Assembly: GCF_003355475.1 (NCBI RefSeq) | Contig: NZ_CP031356.1 | Location: 1,736,001 to 1,800,000 of the forward strand | Direction: 5' to 3' | Length of the DNA: 64,000 nt | Source of the DNA: Brachybacterium saurashtrense | GTDB lineage: Bacteria > Actinomycetota > Actinomycetes > Actinomycetales > Dermabacteraceae | In this document: positions 8,506 to 17,148 of the stretch, one piece after another | How positions within the stretch are numbered: the first letter of the stretch is position 1 | How the letters are laid out: the number at the start of each line of letters is the position of its first letter | The notes under the pieces: generated by a model | Told to the model about the DNA's origin: nothing | Database searches by the model: none | What the model saw: the letters and a program-made list of their open reading frames with translations, nothing else | Program-made: the position numbers and the translations under genes

Positions 8506-9633
8506 TCAGCCGCGGTCGGCGAGCGCCGTGATCGCCTCGTCCCAGGCGATGATCTGCCGCTCGGCGGAGAGGGCGGGCGCGGCCTCGTGCGCGGCCTGCT
8601 TGAAGGCGTCCACCCGGGCGGCGTCCAGCTGCGCGAGCGCCGTGCGGAGCGAGGCGGCGTCGGCCCCGTCGGCCACCACACCGATGCCGTGCTCCCGCAC
8701 CAGCGCCGCCATGTCCGGCGAGGGGCCCACGATCACGCCGGTGCGCGCCTGGACCGCCTCGAACAGCTTGTTGGGCAGGCTGTGCTCGAGGTTGAAGGTG
8801 GTCGCCGGGAACACCACCAGCGACATGTCGTACTCGGCGACGGTCCCCACCAGCTGCGCGTAGGGCACCGGATCACGGAACCTCACCGCCGGGACGGAGG
8901 CGGCCCGCTCCTGCAGGCGCTCGATGCAGCCGGGCTCGCTGGGAACGAGCATGAGGTCGAGGGTGATCCCGTCGGGCCCGTCGGCGAGCGCGTCGATCAT
9001 CGACTCCAGCCGACGGTTCGCCCGGGCCACCCCGCTGTGCAGCAGGCGGAGCGGAGTGCCGGTGGGGCGCGGGGCGCGCTCCTCGAAGGCAGCGGCGTTG
9101 GTGACGATCCGCATCGGGACGCCGAACTCCCGCTCGTACTCGGCCGCGAGTCCCGGGGAGACGGTGGTGGCGGAGGCCACCTGCGGCAGGCAGGTGCGGC
9201 AGATCCACCGCTGGTACGGGGCGATGAACCAGCGCCAGGTGCGCACGTGCTCCTTCTCCCGCGGCGCGTACTCGTGCAGATCGGCGTGCACGCCCCGGCG
9301 CGGGGCCAGCCACAGTGCGAGCGGGAGGGTGTTGACGTCGTTGGCGAGCACCACGTCCGTGCGGCCCACGTGCTCGGCCAGCAGGGCGTGCGCCGCCTGC
9401 ACCGCGCTCATCGCCCAGTAGGCGCCTCGGTAGCGGCCGGTGAGCAGGTGCGGCTTGCTGCTGGGCCAGGCGCGCGTTCCCGCGGGCAGCTCCAGGTGCC
9501 GCACCGCCGGGTGCGGGGAGGGCCCGAAGCCCACGGTGGTCACCTCGTACCGCGGCGCGAACAGGTCGATCTGGCGCTGCACCCGCGGGTCGCGCACCAG
9601 CTCGGAGAAGGACAGGATCATCAGGGAGGTCAT
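8506..9633 (-). CDS. GT4-family glycosyltransferase
   Basis: A 375-residue GT-B glycosyltransferase with the opening TSLMILSFSELVRDPRVQRQ. The acceptor half contains LANDVNTLPLALWLA, DLHEYAPREKEHV and TTVSPGLAAEYE; the donor half has LLHSGVARANRRLESMIDAL and LPNKLFEAVQARTGVIVGP. The WICRTCLPQ segment near residue 150 carries two cysteines, which is unusual for the family. The start sits 8 bases after GAGGAG and overlaps the stop of the upstream ABC exporter by four bases, so exporter and transferase are made together. It likely adds a sugar to the same lipid-linked glycan. Confidence 0.82.
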   Translation of the reverse strand: MTSLMILSFSELVRDPRVQRQIDLFAPRYEVTTVGFGPSPHPAVRHLELPAGTRAWPSSKPHLLTGRYRGAYWAMSAVQAAHALLAEHVGRTDVVLANDVNTLPLALWLAPRRGVHADLHEYAPREKEHVRTWRWFIAPYQRWICRTCLPQVASATTVSPGLAAEYEREFGVPMRIVTNAAAFEERAPRPTGTPLRLLHSGVARANRRLESMIDALADGPDGITLDLMLVPSEPGCIERLQERAASVPAVRFRDPVPYAQLVGTVAEYDMSLVVFPATTFNLEHSLPNKLFEAVQARTGVIVGPSPDMAALVREHGIGVVADGADAASLRTALAQLDAARVDAFKQAAHEAAPALSAERQIIAWDEAITALADRG

Positions 9634-11510
9634 CGGCGCTCCTCGCCCTCGGCGGCGGTGCGATCGGCCGGCTCGTCGTCGGCGTCCGGGCCGCGCAGCA
9701 CGCCCCCGCCGGTGAGGCCCGCGAGAGCGGCCTGCTCGGCGAAGGCCGGCACCGCGGCCACCACCTCGTCGAACGTGCCGGCCGCCGCGACGGTGCCCTC
9801 GCTCATGTAGAACACGATGTCCGAGTGCTGGATGGTGGCCAGTCGGTGCGCGATGGTGATCGTGGTGACCTCCGCACCGAGGCCCCGCAGCGACTCGGTG
9901 ACCGCCGCCTCCGTCTTGGTGTCCAGGGCGCTGGTGGCCTCGTCCATCACCAGCACGGACGGTGCGGCGTACAGGCCGCGGGCGATGCCCATGCGCTGAC
10001 GCTGGCCGCCGGAGAGGGTCATGCCCCTCTCCCCCAGCCGGCCCTGCAGCCCGTCCGGACGCGCCTCGATCACCTCGAGCATCTGCGCCCGCTCCAGCGC
10101 GGCACGCACCCGTTCCTCGTCCACATCGGTGGGATCCCAGGTCAGTGCCACGTTCTCCCCCACGGAGACGTCGAACAGCGAGACCTCCTGCGGCACGTAC
10201 CCCACCGAGGCCCGCCACTGCCGCAGCACCGTGGTCATGTCCACGTCATCGAGCAGGATGCGGCCGGAGCTGGGGGTGAGCAGGCCCAGCAGCAGGTCCA
10301 CCAGGGTGGACTTGCCGGCGCCGGAGCTGCCCACCACGGCCACGGAGGAGCCGGCGGGGATGCGCAGGGACACGCCGGCCACCGCCGGCTCCTCGCGGCC
10401 GGGGTAGGTGAAGGAGACGTCCTCGAGCACGATGTCGTGCAGGCCGTCGTCGAGCGTGCCCGCGTCCGGCGCCTCGGTGCGCTCCACGGCGGCACGGGCG
10501 AACTCGATGTCGTCGATGATGTAGTCCGCGAAGGCGGCGTTGGTGAGGATGCGGTTCTGGGTGGCCTGGAACCGGGTGAGCGAGGGCACCAGGCGGAACC
10601 CGGCCACGGCGAACAGCGCCACGGAGGTCATCGCCGCGGCGGGGCCGTCGTCCGGGAGGCCGCCGAGATACCCGGCGCCGCCCACCACCACGAAACCGCC
10701 CACCAGGCCGGCGTCGAGCACGAAGCGGGGCATCTGGTTGTAGTACTGGGCGAAGGCGCGGGTGCGGGCCGCGGCGCTGCGCCGCGCGGCCACGATGTCC
10801 CCCACCTGCTGCTCGTTCCCCTTGAGCGTGATCTCCTTCAGCGCCGCGAGCACCTCGCCGAGCAGCCTCACCACGGCGATGGAGTTGTCACGGTTCACGG
10901 CGCCGTTGGAGACCGCCAGCGGGCTCACCACCCGGGAGAGCAGCAGCGCGATCAGGCCCAGATAGGCGAAGGTCGCCACCGCCGTCTTCCAGTCCATGAT
11001 CACCAGGCCGATCCCGATCACGGTGATGGTGGCGAACTCGGCGACCACCGTCATCGAGGGCATCAGCACGTTCGCCACCACCGCGGCGACGCCCGAGTCG
11101 ACCATGCGGATGATCTCCTGGGTGGACTTCGAGGTGCGGTCCACCCACGAGGCCGACATGTAGGAGCGGAAGAGGGTCTGCCCGATCGTCACCTCGTGCT
11201 GGGCGAAGCGCTGCGTGGCGATGCGGATGGTGAGCAGGTTCAGGGCGCTCTTGACGATGATGAGGACCACGAACACCCCCACCAGCCACATCATCTCCTC
11301 GAAGGTGCGCAGCTCCCATCCCAGCAGCGGGATCGTCACCGCCTGGCCGGGGTTGGTCAGGCCCGGCACCACCACCGCAATCGCGCCCAGCGCCACCACG
11401 TCCAGGAGCGCGAGGACGCTCATCACCGCGCCGAAGGTCACCAGGAACCGTCGGGAGCTCCGGGGCAGCACGGAGAGCGTGCGCCCCACGATCCTGAGGG
11501 TCTGATTCAC
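9630..11510 (-). CDS. ABC exporter, membrane domain plus ATPase (MsbA/PglK-type)
   Basis: A 626-residue half-transporter expected to work as a homodimer. Residues ~20-330 carry six transmembrane segments. The ATPase domain starts near residue 360, with Walker A GSSGAGKST at ~390, a Q-loop at YVPQEVSLFD, signature LSGGQRQRMGIARG, Walker B VLVMDEATSALD and switch His in IAHRLAT. In a glycan locus this form points to flipping or export of a lipid-linked saccharide, as PglK and MsbA do; a peptide or drug exporter is possible from sequence alone. The GTG start follows an AGGAG site, and the C-terminal ~40 residues are an acidic tail. Confidence 0.85.
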   Translation of the reverse strand: MNQTLRIVGRTLSVLPRSSRRFLVTFGAVMSVLALLDVVALGAIAVVVPGLTNPGQAVTIPLLGWELRTFEEMMWLVGVFVVLIIVKSALNLLTIRIATQRFAQHEVTIGQTLFRSYMSASWVDRTSKSTQEIIRMVDSGVAAVVANVLMPSMTVVAEFATITVIGIGLVIMDWKTAVATFAYLGLIALLLSRVVSPLAVSNGAVNRDNSIAVVRLLGEVLAALKEITLKGNEQQVGDIVAARRSAAARTRAFAQYYNQMPRFVLDAGLVGGFVVVGGAGYLGGLPDDGPAAAMTSVALFAVAGFRLVPSLTRFQATQNRILTNAAFADYIIDDIEFARAAVERTEAPDAGTLDDGLHDIVLEDVSFTYPGREEPAVAGVSLRIPAGSSVAVVGSSGAGKSTLVDLLLGLLTPSSGRILLDDVDMTTVLRQWRASVGYVPQEVSLFDVSVGENVALTWDPTDVDEERVRAALERAQMLEVIEARPDGLQGRLGERGMTLSGGQRQRMGIARGLYAAPSVLVMDEATSALDTKTEAAVTESLRGLGAEVTTITIAHRLATIQHSDIVFYMSEGTVAAAGTFDEVVAAVPAFAEQAALAGLTGGGVLRGPDADDEPADRTAAEGEERR

Positions 11511-11577
11511 CGGTGGTCTCCTGTTCCGGGCCCGTGCGGGCGACTGGTCGGGGTGGTGAGCGGCGGGGTGCCCGCCC

Positions 11578-13509
11578 TCAGCAGGGCGGTGTGAACTCGT
11601 ACAGAGCGTACGGCCCGTCGCGGTCCACGAGCGTGAGCTGGTGGTCCGGGACACCCCGGACCCCCTCCCACGGGGCGGAGGCCTCGGCGTCCAGCCGCCA
11701 GCCCGCGTGCTGCGAGGTGTCGCGATACAGGTGGGTGGGCCGCTCCCGCGCGAGCGCCCCGCACACCAGACGACGATCGTCGAGGTCGGTGACATAGCGC
11801 CCGATCAGGCGCTGGTCCACGGTGATCGGGCTCGCCATCGTGGGATAGACGGTCCCGACGCCGCCGAGCGACCAGTACAGGGTCGCGCCGTCGCGCGGAT
11901 CGGCGAGCACCACGGCGTCCGCGGGCAGCTCCTGCGCGGTGCGCTCGATGAACGCCCGCTCCTGCGGGGTGACGTACGGGGCGAGCTGCACGCCGTAGGC
12001 GGTGTAGGCGAGGGAGCCGAGCAGCGGCAGGCGGCCGGGCACGGCGAGCCCGGCCACCACGGTGACCCCGAGCAGGGCGACGGCCGCCGGGGCGGCGAGG
12101 CGCGGCAGGCGCGGGTGCCCGTCCAGGAGGGCGGCGAGCCCGCGGGCCATCAGCACCACGAGCAGGCACATCATCAGCGGGGCGATCCGCTCCCGGGCGC
12201 CGTACCAGGGGTTCACCAGCGCGGTCGCGAGCGGTCCGTAGAGGTCGGTGACGAGTCCCAGCACCAGGGAGGCCACCAGGGCCACGGCGGCGGAGACCAT
12301 CGGGGCCTCCCGCCGCCGCACCGCCGTCACGGCGCCGAGCACGGCGAGCGGCCACACCACCGCGAGCGGCCAGAACGGCGCGCCCACGGCCGGGATCCGG
12401 GGCGAGTCGGCGAGGATCTGCCACAGCAGCTCCCCCGCGCCGAGCCCGCTGCGCCGCGTGAGGTCCATGTCCCCCAGCGTCAGCGCGGAGCCCAGCAGGT
12501 ACACCGCCGCGCCCGCCGCGGCGACGCCCAGCAGCTTCGCGGCGTGCCGACGGCGCCCGCGCTGCAGGGCCACGATCCCGTGGCCGATCAGCACGCAGCC
12601 CGCCACCACCGCGGCGGAGAACAGCACCGAGGGGTGGGCCAGGCCCGCAGCCCCCATCAGGAGCACTGCCGCGAGCACGTCGCCCCGGCGCCCGCCCTCC
12701 CGGCGCGAGCGCACCCGCAGCACCGCCGCCACCGCGGGCGGCAGGCACACGGTGCCGAGCACGATCGGCCACAGGCCCATCACCAGGCCCATCGCGGCGG
12801 TGCTGAGGAACAGCGTGGCCGCGCCGGCGGCGCACAGCGCCAGCAGCCGGGCCCGCACCGGGTCGGGCACCAGCGCGGCGACCATCGCGGCGACCGCGCC
12901 GGGCAGGGAGGCGAGACAGGCGAGCATCAGCGCGTTGGTGGAGACCACCGGGTCCCACGGGAGCAGCGCGGCGAGCGCGTCGAAGGCCACCGGGTAATAG
13001 GTGGGCTCGCCGTAGATCCCCTGCAGCGCCGCCCAGGCGAAGGCGTCCCCGCCCTCGCGCAGGAACGCCACGGCGGAGAGGTGGTAGAAGGCGTCGTAGC
13101 TGCCGTTGAGGGTGTCGAGGCCGCCCATGCGGCGGGACGCCGAAGCGACCACGCCCAGTCCCAGCAGCACGTTGCCGCCCACGGTGAGCGCCGAGAGCCC
13201 GGCCAGGCGGCGGGACGGGCCGGGCCCCTCCGGCGCGGCACCGGCCACGGCGCCGCGCCGCCGGACGAGGAGCCGCCGCGCGCCCCACAGTGCGAGGGCG
13301 AGGAGCGCGAGGGCGAGGGCGGTGGAGAGCGCCGACCAGCGCACCCCCAGCAGGTGCAGCACCGTCGCGAGCGCGGCCCCGGCGGTGACGGTCAGCGCCG
13401 GGGCGGCGCCCCACCACAGGCGGGAGCGCACCCCGGCCGCGAGGAGCAGCACCAGCCCGGGGATCCACAGCAGCGCCCCGGCCAGCAGGACGGGCAGGAG
13501 GAAGGTCAC
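11578..13509 (-). CDS. DUF6541-type polytopic membrane protein
   Basis: A 643-residue membrane protein with a GTG start and about 13 hydrophobic segments. It lacks a signal peptide but opens with a helix (LLPVLLAGALLWIPGLVLLL). A conserved-looking loop DTLNGSYDAFYHLSAVAFLREGG near residue 135 resembles the first extracytoplasmic loop of GT-C-fold enzymes. A ~120-residue soluble tail carries PADAVVLADPRDGATLYW. It is paralogous to the partial gene at 1-1197. No ribosome site is obvious, and only 33 bases separate it from the upstream transferase. GT-C-like sugar transfer from a polyprenyl carrier is a reasonable guess, not an established function. Confidence 0.75.
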   Translation of the reverse strand: MTFLLPVLLAGALLWIPGLVLLLAAGVRSRLWWGAAPALTVTAGAALATVLHLLGVRWSALSTALALALLALALWGARRLLVRRRGAVAGAAPEGPGPSRRLAGLSALTVGGNVLLGLGVVASASRRMGGLDTLNGSYDAFYHLSAVAFLREGGDAFAWAALQGIYGEPTYYPVAFDALAALLPWDPVVSTNALMLACLASLPGAVAAMVAALVPDPVRARLLALCAAGAATLFLSTAAMGLVMGLWPIVLGTVCLPPAVAAVLRVRSRREGGRRGDVLAAVLLMGAAGLAHPSVLFSAAVVAGCVLIGHGIVALQRGRRRHAAKLLGVAAAGAAVYLLGSALTLGDMDLTRRSGLGAGELLWQILADSPRIPAVGAPFWPLAVVWPLAVLGAVTAVRRREAPMVSAAVALVASLVLGLVTDLYGPLATALVNPWYGARERIAPLMMCLLVVLMARGLAALLDGHPRLPRLAAPAAVALLGVTVVAGLAVPGRLPLLGSLAYTAYGVQLAPYVTPQERAFIERTAQELPADAVVLADPRDGATLYWSLGGVGTVYPTMASPITVDQRLIGRYVTDLDDRRLVCGALARERPTHLYRDTSQHAGWRLDAEASAPWEGVRGVPDHQLTLVDRDGPYALYEFTPPC

Positions 13510-13542
13510 CGGCGCCGGGCCCCGTCCAGCGCGTGCGGCGCG

Positions 13543-15033
13543 TCACCGTGCATCGTGCAGCTCCCCCAGCTCGAGGCTGCGGGCGTACCGGGCGAGCACA
13601 CTCTCCGGGTCCCGCTGGACGACGGCGAACTGCCGGGCCGCGCGGGAGGCCTCGGCGAGCGCGGCGGGCTCGGCGAGCTCGCGGATCCGCGCCACCGCGG
13701 CGTCTCGGTCCGCCACCACCCAGCGGCTGTCGTAGATCGAGCCGGCGCCGCCGTAGGCGGCCGTCTCCGGCCAGTCGCGCACCACCGCGGCGCAGCCCGC
13801 GGCCATGCCCTCCATCACGGACTCGTGGGTGCCCTCGTGCCGGGAGCTGGACAGCACGATCCCGGCCTCGGCCACCAGCGCCGGCACGTCCTCGCGGCGC
13901 CCCAGGATCTCCACCGCCCCGTCGGGGACGGTGCGCAGCCGGGCGCGGACCCGCTGCTGGTAGGGGGTGTCGTCGCCCGGGTCGGCGGGCAGGCCGGGGC
14001 CGATCAGCCGCAGGCGGTACCGGGCATCCTGCTCCCGCAGCCGGGCCAGCACGTCGAGGCTGAACAGCACGTCCTTGATCTCGCGCAGCCACCCCACCTG
14101 CACCAGCAGGTGCGGGTCGCGCCGCGGGGACGGCTCCGCCCCGAGGCCCCGCGCGAGCAGGTTGCCCACCTGCTCGGCGGGGACCTCCTCGAAGGAGGGC
14201 TCCAGGCGGCACAGCAGCGCTCGCACCGGCGGGGAGACGTACAGCAGCCGGTCGATCCGAGAGGCGTCGGTGAACAGCGGGAACGGCGTGAACGCCTCGA
14301 AGCGGTGCAGGCGCACGGCCAGGCGGCGCGGCGCACGGTCCAGCAGGGTGATCCAGGTGAGCACGTGGTGGGCCCACTCCACCAGCACGACGTCCGCCCA
14401 CTCGAAGCCGTCGGCGAGCTCGGGCGGGGTGGCCAGCAGGTCACCGCCCTGCAGCGCGTCGTACCGGGCGCGCAGGATCCGGTCGCGGTCGGCGAAGCCG
14501 GGCGCGGCGAGGTCGTCCACGTCCAGGGTGCGGATCTCGACGTCGGTCCGCTCGGCGAGTGCGTCCAGCAGCGGGCGGATGAAGGTCCAGTTCTCCTGGG
14601 CCACCACCAGCAGGCGCGCGGGGCCGTCGCCGCGCTCCCGCGGGGCGGGGCGGTGCGGGCGGCGGGCGATCCCCCGCTCGTCCGGGAGCATCACACGGCC
14701 GGTGCGGGAGAGCCGCACCGGGCGCAGGAAGGCCTCGGGGTCCGCGGCCAGCGGGGAGCTGCCCGACTGGTGCAGCGAGCCGTGGAAGCTCACTCGCAGC
14801 GCCTTGTCGAACCAGCGCAACGCCGGGTCCACCCGTCCGCGCGCCAGCGCGGCATCGGCCAGTCCCAGCAGCCTGTCGGCGTCCTCCCGCCAGGGGGCGC
14901 CCTGCGGGTCCTCCGCGATCTCGCGCTGGGCGCGGAAGTACACGCCGAGGCCGCCGACGGGGCCGGGGAGATGCTGCGCGATCCGCGCTCCGGAGGCGAT
15001 CGCGCGCTGCAGGGCGGCGGCCGCCTCAGGCAT
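13543..15033 (-). CDS. GT4-family glycosyltransferase with N-terminal extension
   Basis: At 496 residues it exceeds a usual GT4 enzyme because ~120 N-terminal residues precede the first Rossmann-like strand (ARLLVVAQENWTFIRPLLDAL). That extension is mostly helical and Arg/Ala-rich, with WREDADRLLGLADAALARGRVDPALRWFDKAL reminiscent of a single TPR-like helix pair. The donor domain has VGWLREIKDVLFSLDVLARL, ILGRREDVPALVAEAGIVLSSSRHEG and ESVMEGMAAGCAAVVRD, giving the GT4 E-x7-E arrangement. It overlaps the downstream end of the dehydrogenase gene by eight bases. Donor and acceptor are unknown. Confidence 0.8.
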   Translation of the reverse strand: MPEAAAALQRAIASGARIAQHLPGPVGGLGVYFRAQREIAEDPQGAPWREDADRLLGLADAALARGRVDPALRWFDKALRVSFHGSLHQSGSSPLAADPEAFLRPVRLSRTGRVMLPDERGIARRPHRPAPRERGDGPARLLVVAQENWTFIRPLLDALAERTDVEIRTLDVDDLAAPGFADRDRILRARYDALQGGDLLATPPELADGFEWADVVLVEWAHHVLTWITLLDRAPRRLAVRLHRFEAFTPFPLFTDASRIDRLLYVSPPVRALLCRLEPSFEEVPAEQVGNLLARGLGAEPSPRRDPHLLVQVGWLREIKDVLFSLDVLARLREQDARYRLRLIGPGLPADPGDDTPYQQRVRARLRTVPDGAVEILGRREDVPALVAEAGIVLSSSRHEGTHESVMEGMAAGCAAVVRDWPETAAYGGAGSIYDSRWVVADRDAAVARIRELAEPAALAEASRAARQFAVVQRDPESVLARYARSLELGELHDAR

Positions 15034-16036
15034 TCCCGTCGCCGATCCGCACCACCCTGCCGTCGCGGGCGCTCTCGAGCACGGCCTCGACGGTGCGCAC
15101 GGTGTGCAGACCCTCGCGCATGGTGACGATGTTCGAGGGATCGCCCAGCACCGCGTCGCGGAAGGCCTGGTGCTCGGTGGCGAGCGGCTCCTGACGGTGC
15201 AGGGCGTAGCGGATCGAGTCCCCCTCGCTCACGCCGCGGAAGGAGGCCATCGACTCCCACAGATTCGTGGCCGCCTCCGCATTGGCGTAGAAGGTGAGAT
15301 CCGCGTTGAGGGTGTCGGCGACCAGGGCGCCCTTCTCCCCCGTCACCACGGTGACGCGCTCCTTGAACGGGGTCAGCCAGTTCACGAGGTGGTTGGTGAT
15401 GGTGCCGTCCTCGAGACGTCCGGCCACCGAGACCATGTCCTCGTCCTCGCGGCCGGAGCGGCGGGTGGAGGTCGCGCCCACGCTGGCGTAGCGGGACTGC
15501 GCCACCCAGGCGGTGAGGTCGAGATCGTGGGTGGCGAGGTCCTTGACCACGCCCACATCGGCGATCCGGGCCGGGAAGCCGCCCTGGCGGCGGGTGACGA
15601 TCTGGTAGATCTCGCCGAGCTGACCGTCGGCGATGCGCCGCCGGGCCTCCTGCAGCGCGGGGTTGTAGCGCTCGATGTAGCCCACCGCGCCCACCAGCCC
15701 CGCGTGCTCGTAGGCGGCGGTGATCTCCTCGGCCTCGCCGATGTCGAAGGCGAGCGGCTTCTCCACCATGGTGTGCACGCCGGCCTCGGCGAGCGCCAGC
15801 GCCACGTCGCGGTGGAACTGGGTGGGCACCGCGACCACCGCGTAGTCGATGCCAGCGCGGATCAGCGCGTCCACGTCCGGCAACACCTCGAGGCCCGCGG
15901 CGGCGCCGTGCGGGTCGCCGTGCGCGTCCGCGACGGCCACCAGGTCCACACCCTCGAGGCCGTGGAGGTTGCGGGCGTGATGGCGCCCCATCATGCCCAG
16001 GCCGATCAGTCCGGCCCGCAGGGTCCTGCTGCCCAT
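15026..16036 (-). CDS. Gfo/Idh/MocA-family sugar-nucleotide 3-dehydrogenase (WlbA/GnnA-like)
   Basis: A 336-residue NAD(P)-dependent oxidoreductase. The N-terminal Rossmann fold opens with LRAGLIGLGMMGRHHARN, and the catalytic EKP motif lies in HTMVEKPLAF near residue 95. GYIERYNPAL and VVKDLATHDLDL match the subgroup that oxidises C3 of UDP-GlcNAc or UDP-GlcNAcA. Together with the aminotransferase two bases upstream and the acetyltransferase before that, it should supply the 3-keto intermediate for a 3-amino sugar. The ATG chosen has a CAGGAG site 7 bases upstream; a GTG two codons earlier would sit too close to it. Confidence 0.85.
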   Translation of the reverse strand: MGSRTLRAGLIGLGMMGRHHARNLHGLEGVDLVAVADAHGDPHGAAAGLEVLPDVDALIRAGIDYAVVAVPTQFHRDVALALAEAGVHTMVEKPLAFDIGEAEEITAAYEHAGLVGAVGYIERYNPALQEARRRIADGQLGEIYQIVTRRQGGFPARIADVGVVKDLATHDLDLTAWVAQSRYASVGATSTRRSGREDEDMVSVAGRLEDGTITNHLVNWLTPFKERVTVVTGEKGALVADTLNADLTFYANAEAATNLWESMASFRGVSEGDSIRYALHRQEPLATEHQAFRDAVLGDPSNIVTMREGLHTVRTVEAVLESARDGRVVRIGDGNA

Positions 16037-16038
16037 GC

Positions 16039-17148
16039 TCACGCTCCTGCCCCCGCCACGGTGTTCACGGCGGTCACGATCCGTTCCCGGTCCTCGTCGG
16101 TGAGGCTCGGATGGACGGGCAGCGAGAGCACCTCCGCCGCGAGCCGCTCGGTGACCGGGAGATCCACCTCGGTGCGGAAGGTGCGCAGGCGGTGCACCGG
16201 CGTGGGGTAGTACACCCCGCAGCCCACCTGGTGCTCCTCGCGCAGGGCGGTGGCGGCGGCGTCGCGCTCCGCCGCGCTCGCCCCCTCGAGCCGGATCGTG
16301 TACTGGTGGTAGACGTGGGTGGCGCCCTCGCGCACCACCGGCGTCACCACGCCCCGAAGGTGCGCGTCGAAGAAGGCGGCGCAGCGCTGCCGGGCGGCGG
16401 TCCAGCCGGACAGCTTCGCCAGCTGCACCCGCCCGATCGCGGCGTGGATGTCCGTCATGCGGTTGTTGTAGCCCACGATCTCGTTGGCGTACTGCGTCTC
16501 CATGCCCTGGTTGCGCAGCAGGCGCACCGTGCGGGCGGTCTCCGCGGCCGCGCAGGCGACCATGCCGCCCTCGCCGGAGGTCATGTTCTTGGTGGGGTAG
16601 AGCGAGAACATCGCCCCCTGCCCGAAGGTGCCCACCGGGGCGCCCTGCCAGGTGGCGCCGTGCGCCTGCGCCGCATCCTCGAACACCCACAGGCCGTGGC
16701 GCTCGGCGAGCGCGAGCAGGGCGTCCATCGGGGCGGGATGCCCGTACAGGTGCACGGGCTGGATGCCCACGGTGCGCTCGGTGATCGCGGCCTCGACCGC
16801 CGCCGGGTCCACGGTGAAGATCTCGGGGTCTACGTCCACGAACACGGGCGTCGCGCCGGTGACGGCGACGGTGTTCGCGGTGGCGGCGAAGGTGAAGGAG
16901 GGCACGATCACCTCGTCGCCCGGGCCGAGCCCGAGCGCGAGCATCCCCAGGTGCTGGCCGGAGGTGCCGGAGTTCACGGCGACCACCTCACGCCCGTCCA
17001 CCAGGGCGGCGGAGAACTCCTGCTCGAAGGCGGCGACCTCGGGGCCCTGCGCCACCATCCCGGAGGCGAGCACCCGATCCACCGCCTCGCGCTCCTCGGA
17101 GCCGATCAGCGGCTTGGCCGGCGGGATGAAGGGGAGATCGGTGCTCAT
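16039..17148 (-). CDS. DegT/DnrJ/EryC1 PLP-dependent sugar aminotransferase (WlbC/GnnB-like)
   Basis: A 369-residue PLP enzyme that aminates a 3-keto sugar nucleotide. It opens with IPPAKPLIGSEEREAV and has NSGTSGQHLGMLALGLGPGD (cofactor phosphate region), FEDAAQAHGA and the PLP lysine in SLYPTKNMTSGEGG near residue 182. VGYNNRMTDIHAAIGRVQL and GVYYPTPVHRL are family positions for the partner subunit and substrate. Length and motifs are complete. Its ATG overlaps the acetyltransferase stop by four bases. Amino donor is normally glutamate. The product is inferred to be a UDP-3-amino-3-deoxy-HexNAc or its uronate. Confidence 0.88.
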   Translation of the reverse strand: MSTDLPFIPPAKPLIGSEEREAVDRVLASGMVAQGPEVAAFEQEFSAALVDGREVVAVNSGTSGQHLGMLALGLGPGDEVIVPSFTFAATANTVAVTGATPVFVDVDPEIFTVDPAAVEAAITERTVGIQPVHLYGHPAPMDALLALAERHGLWVFEDAAQAHGATWQGAPVGTFGQGAMFSLYPTKNMTSGEGGMVACAAAETARTVRLLRNQGMETQYANEIVGYNNRMTDIHAAIGRVQLAKLSGWTAARQRCAAFFDAHLRGVVTPVVREGATHVYHQYTIRLEGASAAERDAAATALREEHQVGCGVYYPTPVHRLRTFRTEVDLPVTERLAAEVLSLPVHPSLTDEDRERIVTAVNTVAGAGA

